Of a DNA stretch of 9,928 nt, positions 5,539-9,928 are shown piece after piece; within the stretch, counting starts at the first letter, position 1, and each line of letters opens with the position of its first letter. The notes beneath the pieces are model-generated. The model saw only the letters and a list, made by a program, of their open reading frames with translations, had not been told where the DNA came from and did no database searches. The DNA comes from G026625185 sp035256645 (GTDB taxonomy: Bacteria > Desulfobacterota > WTBG01 > JAGOGO01): assembly GCA_035256645.1 (NCBI GenBank), contig DATEXU010000271.1, forward strand, positions 1-9,928. Direction: 5' to 3'. The translations under genes and the position numbers were made by a program.

Positions 5539-5726
5539 GTCATTTCCGCGAAAAGACTGTGTTACAATTAGCCATTCACCCTTCGACACGCTCAGGGTGA
5601 CGGCTAATTCATTGATTTTTAACGGTCATGGTGAGCTTGTCGAACCATGAATTGCCTTGCGACACAGTCTCGAAAGCGGGAATCTATAAGTAATAATTCT
5701 GGATTCCGGGTCAAGCCCGGAATGAC
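5539..5726. repeat. Paired-palindrome element (family 1) interrupted by an insertion
   Basis: The split left arm is 5539-5553 (GTCATTTCCGCGAAA) plus 5671-5685 (CGAAAGCGGGAATCT). The intact right arm is 5699-5726 (CTGGATTCC...GGAATGAC). Removing 5554-5670 and one CGAAA rejoins the left arm as a CCGC-GAAA-GCGG palindrome, leaving an element of about 66 bp like the compact copy at 7855-7925. Together with the insertion it explains the right-hand part of the gene-free stretch 5391-5848. The remaining 5391-5538 shows no gene, clear terminator or repeat. Confidence 0.7.
5554..5670. mobile_element. 117-bp MITE-like element with 9-bp terminal inverted repeats and a 5-bp target duplication
   Basis: The ends are AGACTGTGT (5554-5562) and ACACAGTCT (5662-5670), perfect inverted repeats that continue imperfectly inward (NNCAA). 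They are flanked on both sides by CGAAA (5549-5553 and 5671-5675), as expected for a duplicated target site. Inside are two facing hairpins: CACCCTTCGACACGCTCAGG and following bases (5577-5600) and TCATGGTGAGCTTGTCGAAC and following bases (5626-5650), which are diverged reverse complements of each other. It has no coding capacity, so it would depend on a transposase elsewhere. The CTTCGACA/TGTCGAA hairpin sequence resembles intergenic repeats I have seen in many bacterial genomes. Confidence 0.65.
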
Positions 5727-5848
5727 ACCGAAAGATCATAGGGATATTGATTTGCCGAGGCAATAAACGCGCTGACAACAAAACTTGAACCCGATTTTTA
5801 GCTATGGTAAATTTTAAAACAACGCATCACCTATAAAGGTTGCAATCC

Positions 5849-7567
5849 ATGAAAAACCAGGAAGTGGCTAACTTTTTTAAAAAAATTGCAGACATGCTGG
5901 AAATAAAAGGAGAGAACCCTTTTCGTATCCGCGCTTATCAGAAGGCTGCTCAGAATATTGAAAACTTAGCTGAAGATATTGCTTTAATTGCGCAGCGCAA
6001 CGAACTGGATACCCTTCCCGGAATCGGGAAGGACCTGGCCCAAAAAATTACTGAAATCATCACGACCGGAACTCTCGAAAAATATGAGGAGTTGAAAAAA
6101 GAGATACCAGAGGGGTTGATGGAAATCATCACGATTCCGGGCCTTGGTCCCCGAACAGCCAAGGCGCTCTTTGATGAACTCCGCGTTGAAAACATCGACC
6201 AGTTGGAAAAACTCGCGCAAGCGCACAAGCTGCAAGGACTGCCGGGAATAAAGGCCAGGACCGAAGAAAATATTCTGAAAGGGATCGCGCTTTATCGCCA
6301 AAAGTTAGCGCGGGTGATGCTCAGCACGATGCTTGCTCTTTCCCGGGAAATAACGGGCGAACTTAAAAAATTAAAAGAAGTAAAACAAATGAGCGTGGCA
6401 GGAAGTGTCCGTCGCCAACGGGAAACCATTAAGGACATAGACATAGTGATCATTTCTCCTCAACCGGAAAAGGTAATGGATTTTTTTACTCACCTTCCCT
6501 TTGTGGAAACTGTCCAGGCCCAAGGAAGAACAAAATCAAGCATTCGGGCACGGGGAGGTATCCAAGTAGATCTCCGCGTGGTGGAACCGGATTGTTTTGG
6601 AGCAGCGCTTTGCTATTTTACCGGCTCCAAAGCCCATAATATCCGGCTTCGGGAACTGGCAGTCACGAAGGGCCTGAAAATAAATGAATACGGAATATTT
6701 CGGGGCGAGAAAAAAATCGGCGGCAAGGATGAACAGGAGGTTTACGCTTCGGTTGGATTGCCTTTTATCCCTCCGGAACTTAGGGAAGACCGGGGTGAAA
6801 TTGAAGCAGCGCTGGAAGGAAAACTTCCGCATTTAGTGGAACGCAGGGATATTCGGGGAGACTTTCACGTCCATTCTCTTTATAGTGATGGGGCGGCAAC
6901 CCTGGAGGAGATTGCAAAAAAGGCCGAGGCCATGGGGCTTGAATGGGTAGCGATCTGTGATCATTCTCAGTCTCTTAAAATAGCCGGAGGATTGTCGCCT
7001 GCCCGGATGGAGGAAAAGATTTCGGCAATTCAAAAAATTAATCGGAAAAGAAAAAAAGTTAAACTGCTCTGCGGGTCCGAGGTTGATATCGCCAATGATG
7101 GCGGCTTGGATTATCCTGATGACTTACTCAGGAAGCTTGATGTTGTTATTGCGGCTATCCACAGTGGTTTTAAACAGGACGAAAAAACCTTAACCAGCCG
7201 AATCATGAAAGCCATGCGTCACCCCCGGGTGCACAGTATTGCCCACCCCACCGGACGCCTCATCGGAGAGCGGGATGCTTACGCTGTCAACCTGGAAATG
7301 GTGCTTGAGGAAGCAGCGCGAACCAATACCGCCCTTGAGATTAACGCTTATCCGCAGCGGCTTGACCTTAACGATATTTACTCCCGGGCAGCGAAAGACA
7401 AGGGCGCAAAACTTACCATTGGAACCGATGCCCACAGCCTTGATCAGATGGAATACCTTGAACTTGGGCTTTCGGTAGCGCGGAGAGGATGGCTGGAGAA
7501 AACAGATATTTTAAATTGCCTGAGCTATAACGATGTGATAAAGGTTTTAAAGAAAAAAAATAAATGA
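5849..7567 (+). CDS. polX: Bifunctional DNA polymerase X / 3'-5' exonuclease (Pol-PHP)
   Basis: This 572-residue protein has the full bacterial PolX layout and length. The N-terminal 8-kDa-like and helix-hairpin-helix region contains LPGIGKDLA (56-64) and IPGLGPRTA (96-104). A nucleotidyltransferase palm with GSVRR (185-189) follows, with catalytic Asp196, Asp198 (KDIDIV) and Asp241 (QVDLRVV). The C-terminal PHP domain has metal-ligand candidates His340 and His342 (HVHS), Asp371-His372, Glu411, His438, His466 and Asp527/His529 (TDAH). All catalytic residues of both activities appear intact, so gap-filling synthesis in base-excision repair plus proofreading or end-trimming exonuclease is expected. 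I chose the ATG at 5849 with AAAGG 9 nt upstream; a TTG at 5840 in frame is less likely. The gene is separated by repeat-filled gaps on both sides and is probably transcribed alone. Confidence 0.94.
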   Translation: MKNQEVANFFKKIADMLEIKGENPFRIRAYQKAAQNIENLAEDIALIAQRNELDTLPGIGKDLAQKITEIITTGTLEKYEELKKEIPEGLMEIITIPGLGPRTAKALFDELRVENIDQLEKLAQAHKLQGLPGIKARTEENILKGIALYRQKLARVMLSTMLALSREITGELKKLKEVKQMSVAGSVRRQRETIKDIDIVIISPQPEKVMDFFTHLPFVETVQAQGRTKSSIRARGGIQVDLRVVEPDCFGAALCYFTGSKAHNIRLRELAVTKGLKINEYGIFRGEKKIGGKDEQEVYASVGLPFIPPELREDRGEIEAALEGKLPHLVERRDIRGDFHVHSLYSDGAATLEEIAKKAEAMGLEWVAICDHSQSLKIAGGLSPARMEEKISAIQKINRKRKKVKLLCGSEVDIANDGGLDYPDDLLRKLDVVIAAIHSGFKQDEKTLTSRIMKAMRHPRVHSIAHPTGRLIGERDAYAVNLEMVLEEAARTNTALEINAYPQRLDLNDIYSRAAKDKGAKLTIGTDAHSLDQMEYLELGLSVARRGWLEKTDILNCLSYNDVIKVLKKKNK

Positions 7568-7569
7568 AA

Positions 7570-7797
7570 CTATAATGAACGACATAAATAAAGAGGCATT
7601 CTTTTTTTGTCATGCCGTGGCCCCACTATTGTCATTCCGCACTTGATTGAGCCTGCCCCGTACTTGATACGGGGGAATCCAGGGGCAGGTAACAAGTAGC
7701 TTAGTTTTATCGCTTCATGAGCCACCCTTCTGGATTCCCGCTGGAGTTTATCCTCGCGAAGGCGGGGACGGGAATGACGCATTAGGGAAACTGCGCC
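7570..7797. repeat. Long repeat unit, copy 2 (228 bp), with paired-palindrome core at 7631-7778
   Basis: This is the second copy of the unit at 219-448, in the same orientation, with about 18 substitutions and two single-base gaps by hand alignment. The right arm (7730-7778) is identical to that of copy 1, while the left arm (7631-7682) and spacer carry differences. It begins 3 bp after the polX stop codon, so the upstream border of the repeat abuts the gene directly. Most of the 440-bp gap 7568-8007 is made of this unit and three smaller repeats. Confidence 0.8.
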
Positions 7798-7825
7798 TCA
7801 TGTCAAAAAGCTTAACTTGATAATT

Positions 7826-7845
7826 CCCTGTAACTTGCTACAGGG
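7826..7845. repeat. Family 2 hairpin, CCCTGTA/TACAGGG variant
   Basis: This is a perfect 7-bp stem, CCCTGTA (7826-7832) with TACAGGG (7839-7845), around the 6-nt loop ACTTGC. The loop keeps the CTTGC core seen at 3012-3034 and 3228-3264, although the stem sequence has changed on both sides together. That pattern is expected if structure and loop, rather than stem sequence, are conserved. It has no T-run after it on either strand, so it is not a standard terminator. Confidence 0.5.
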
Positions 7846-7854
7846 TGTCGTTGT

Positions 7855-7925
7855 GTCATTCTCTGGCTTGACCAGAGAATCCAGTTTCTTTGTTTCTGGA
7901 TTCCCCGATCAAGTCGGGGAATGAC
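7855..7925. repeat. Compact 71-bp paired-palindrome element (family 1)
   Basis: This is the cleanest copy of the family. A 30-bp left arm (7855-7884, GTCATTCTCTGG...CCAGAGAATCCAG) and a 30-bp right arm (7896-7925, CTGGATTCCCCGA...TCGGGGAATGAC) face each other across an 11-nt spacer, TTTCTTTGTTT. Each arm is a hairpin with a CTTGA or TCAAG loop, and the two arms can also pair with each other. The arms differ in several stem positions but each keeps its own base pairing. Confidence 0.8.
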
Positions 7926-7948
7926 GATGTACTTTGTATAGTTTTTGG

Positions 7949-7985
7949 GATACCCCGCAGCTTACTGCGGGGAGGTTCATTGCAT
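7949..7985. repeat. Family 2 hairpin repeat, copy B, directly upstream of the radical SAM gene
   Basis: It runs from GATACCCC to GTTCATTGCAT, with the stem CCCCGCAG/CTGCGGGG around CTTA. It matches 3228-3264 in sequence and orientation. It ends 22 bp before the chosen start codon at 8008. Read in frame it would give a spurious N-terminal extension beginning at TTG 7945, which is rejected. Confidence 0.6.
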
Positions 7986-8007
7986 TTGTATTAGAAGAGA
8001 TGTGACT

Positions 8008-8877
8008 ATGTATTATGATATGCCCTTATATCGTCCTCCGAGTGAAGCGGATTCGCTTATTTTCCAGGTAACCTTAGGGTGCTCCCACAACCGGTGCGCT
8101 TTTTGTATCATGTACCGGAAGAAAAAATTCCGTATCCGGCCCTGGGAAGAACTCAAGGCCGATATCCTCAAGGCCGCGCTTTCTTATCGCGGGATAAACA
8201 GGATTTTTCTTGCGGACGGTGATGCTGTGGTCATTGATACGGATTACATGCTCAAGATTTTGAACTTCCTTTATGAAAAGTTTCCTGCTCTGGAACGGGT
8301 GAGCGCTTATGCTAATCCGGCTAATCTTCTGGAAAAATCAAAAGAAGACCTCCAAAGGATCCGCAAGGCCGGCCTCCAGATGTTATACTTTGGCATTGAA
8401 ACTGGCGATGATGAGCTGCTTGTCAAAATAAAAAAGGGAGCAACGGCGCAAGAACTGACTATCACTGCTGAAAAAGCTATTGACGCCGGTTTTGTGCTTT
8501 CAGCAACCGTTATTCTTGGCCTCGCCGGGAAAAAGGGGAGCGAGCGCCATGCGATTGAAACCGCACGAGTTTGCTCAGCGATCAATCCTCACTATCTTTC
8601 CGCCTTAACTCTTATGTTTGAGGGTGATAACCGATACTTTTCCCGTTGTTTGGGGAAGGATTGGGAGATGATGGACAAGCTGGAAATTCTCATTGAGCTT
8701 CGTACGATGATTGAGCACTTCCACTTAGATAAGTGTATTTTTCGCAGCAACCATGCTTCTAACTATCTTGCCATCAAGGCGACGCTTAATCACGATAAAG
8801 AGAGGCTTTTGAAAGAAATAGATAATGCTTTAAAAAACCCCGCGCAGCTACGGCCAGAATTTTTGCGGGCCTTATAG
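8008..8877 (+). CDS. Radical SAM protein with a CX4CX2C cluster motif, function unknown
   Basis: The 289-residue protein begins MYYDMPLYRPPSEADSL. Its cluster motif is Cys25-x4-Cys30-x2-Cys33 (GCSHNRCAFCIMY), one residue longer than the usual CX3CX2C. LADGDAV (68-74) corresponds to the SAM-contacting GE-like region, and YFGIETGDDELL (127-138) is typical of the Elp3/YgiQ-type barrel; FRSNHASNYL (245-254) is a conserved-looking C-terminal block. From memory, GCSHN-type proteins with this spacing form a widespread uncharacterised family, so the spacing is probably family-wide and not damage. No B12-binding, TRAM or SPASM domain is seen. The start was chosen at ATG 8008 with AGAAGAG about 8 nt upstream; the longer frame runs through a repeat. 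The aminopeptidase gene follows 13 bp later, suggesting an operon, but gives little hint of the substrate. Confidence 0.85.
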   Translation: MYYDMPLYRPPSEADSLIFQVTLGCSHNRCAFCIMYRKKKFRIRPWEELKADILKAALSYRGINRIFLADGDAVVIDTDYMLKILNFLYEKFPALERVSAYANPANLLEKSKEDLQRIRKAGLQMLYFGIETGDDELLVKIKKGATAQELTITAEKAIDAGFVLSATVILGLAGKKGSERHAIETARVCSAINPHYLSALTLMFEGDNRYFSRCLGKDWEMMDKLEILIELRTMIEHFHLDKCIFRSNHASNYLAIKATLNHDKERLLKEIDNALKNPAQLRPEFLRAL

Positions 8878-8890
8878 AAAGGAAGGAACC

Positions 8891-9928
8891 ATGACGATTA
8901 AATTTAAATCAAAAACTGGCAGTATTATTTCCGAAAAGGCCGAGGCGCTGGTTCTGCCTGTTTTTGAAGATACGAAGACATTGCAAGGATCGCTTGATGT
9001 TATAGACAGAGCCACGAAAGGATTGATTAAAAATCTTCTCTTGAGCGGAGATTTTCTTGGGGAACGATATAAAACTTTCATGCTTTATCCCCAAGGAGCA
9101 CTATCTGCCAAGAGAATAATTTTGGTGGGATTGGGAAAGAAGGAAGAGTTTGACCTTGATGTCATGCGCGGAGCCGGGGGTAAAGCTTTTCAGCATGTGC
9201 GGGATTTAGGAATAAAGACAATCCATCTCCCCGAAGACCTTCTTGACGCCAAAGGATTTTTAGTGTCTGAACTGCTGGAAGCATTTCTAACCGGAGGAAG
9301 TCTGGGGGTTTATCAGTTCCGGGACCTGATAACCACGGGAAGGGAAAAAATAAAAGAAGTTGATGAGTGTGTGGTTGTCTCGCGAAAAAAAGACAGGACC
9401 AAGATAATAGAATTGGTCTTGCGTCAGGTGACTATTCTCAGGGAAGCCGTATATATTGCTCGTGATTTGGTGTCCTTACCAGCCAATAAAAAGACGCCCG
9501 CTATGTTAGCTCACCAAGCGCGGACGATTGCCAGGAACAACAAATTACAGTGCCGGGTCATTACCGAAGAACAGGCTCAGAAAATGGGAATGGGCGCCTT
9601 TCTGGCGGTTGCTCAGGGAAGCCGGGAACCGGCGAAGATTATTATTTTAGAATACACCGCCAGCCGAAATTTTGGACCTCCTCTGGTCATCATCGGAAAA
9701 GGGATTACCTTTGATAGCGGTGGCATTTCTCTTAAGCCTCCTGATAAAATGGAACAAATGAAAGATGATATGGCTGGGGGAGCTGTGGTGATGGGAACCA
9801 TGCAGGCAGCAGCCCAAATGGAACTTCCTTTAAATTTAGTGGGGATTATTCCGGCCACGGAAAATCTGCCGGGAGGAAAAGCGTATAAACCCGGAGATGT
9901 TCTCACGTCTCTGTCGGGTCAGACCATT
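8891..9928 (+). CDS. pepA: Leucyl aminopeptidase, M17 family (3' end beyond window)
   Basis: The first 346 codons are present and the frame is open to the window edge. Residues 1-160 form the variable N-terminal domain. The catalytic domain shows the two-metal site: Lys270 (GKGITFDSGG), Asp275, active-site Lys282 (SLKPP) and Asp293 (MKDDMAGGA), then ENLPGGKAYKPGDV (324-337). These fall at the numbers I recall for E. coli PepA. The NTDAEGR block, with the remaining metal ligands and active-site Arg, would lie just past the end. M17 enzymes are cytoplasmic hexamers that remove N-terminal residues from peptides; some also bind DNA as accessory factors in site-specific recombination, which cannot be judged here. 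AAAGGA lies 7 nt before the ATG and the radical SAM stop codon is 13 bp upstream, so the two are likely cotranscribed. Confidence 0.93.
   Translation, partial: MTIKFKSKTGSIISEKAEALVLPVFEDTKTLQGSLDVIDRATKGLIKNLLLSGDFLGERYKTFMLYPQGALSAKRIILVGLGKKEEFDLDVMRGAGGKAFQHVRDLGIKTIHLPEDLLDAKGFLVSELLEAFLTGGSLGVYQFRDLITTGREKIKEVDECVVVSRKKDRTKIIELVLRQVTILREAVYIARDLVSLPANKKTPAMLAHQARTIARNNKLQCRVITEEQAQKMGMGAFLAVAQGSREPAKIIILEYTASRNFGPPLVIIGKGITFDSGGISLKPPDKMEQMKDDMAGGAVVMGTMQAAAQMELPLNLVGIIPATENLPGGKAYKPGDVLTSLSGQTI

Noticed and set aside
5785..5813. Possible polX promoter, TTGAAC and TAAATT 17 bp apart
   Set aside because: The -10 match is poor and the surrounding sequence is AT-rich, so hits of this quality are expected by chance.
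7570..7782. 70-residue minus-strand open frame similar to the one at 122-460
   Set aside because: Translation of copy 2 of the long repeat. Similarity between the two frames is explained by DNA repetition, and the codon positions do not show protein-like conservation.
7945..8007. TTG start extending the radical SAM protein by 21 residues
   Set aside because: The extra residues are the translation of the repeat at 7949-7985; the natural N-terminus starts at 8008.

Overview
The window reads as chromosome of a free-living, probably anaerobic bacterium. The evidence is a tungsten-type aldehyde:ferredoxin oxidoreductase, a radical SAM enzyme, and moderate GC content with clear Shine-Dalgarno sites. 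The gaps between genes are packed with palindromic repeats of a kind I associate with uncultured lineages such as Omnitrophota or Nitrospirota-like bacteria. That placement is a guess. Nothing seen here fixes the phylum, and no rRNA or tRNA gene is present.

Layout. Positions 1-109 (+) hold the last codons of a receiver-domain protein. A repeat-filled convergent gap follows, then three minus-strand genes read right to left: a Zn-dependent alcohol dehydrogenase (2983-1952), an LsrF-like class I aldolase/thiolase (1761-868) and a small GIY-YIG nuclease (813-508). A divergent, repeat-containing control region (2984-3419) separates these from plus-strand genes: aldehyde ferredoxin oxidoreductase (3420-5390), bifunctional DNA polymerase/exonuclease PolX (5849-7567), a radical SAM protein with an unusual CX4CX2C cluster motif (8008-8877) and a leucyl aminopeptidase cut by the window end (8891-9928). 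The last two are 13 bp apart and are probably cotranscribed.

The dehydrogenase, aldolase and aldehyde oxidoreductase could form a small carbon-oxidation module: oxidise a polyol, cleave a phosphorylated keto-sugar, then oxidise an aldehyde while reducing ferredoxin. This is an inference from proximity; the substrates cannot be read from the sequence.

The most unusual content lies between the genes. One family of palindromic arms (GTCATTC...GAATCCAG and its reverse complement) occurs as inverted pairs in every large intergenic gap: 281-429, 495-849, 3062-3212, 5539-5726, 7631-7778 and 7855-7925. This is the layout of REPINs, which in other bacteria are mobilised by RAYT transposases. Here the pair at 495-849 encloses the GIY-YIG gene almost exactly, with the stop codon inside one arm and the start codon 7 bp from the other. 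It therefore looks like the gene-bearing version of an otherwise gene-less element. Separately, a 117-bp MITE-like element (5554-5670) with 9-bp terminal inverted repeats and a CGAAA target duplication has inserted into the loop of one palindrome. A second hairpin family with a conserved CTTGC-type loop, a 230-bp direct-repeat pair and a heptamer tandem tract are also present.
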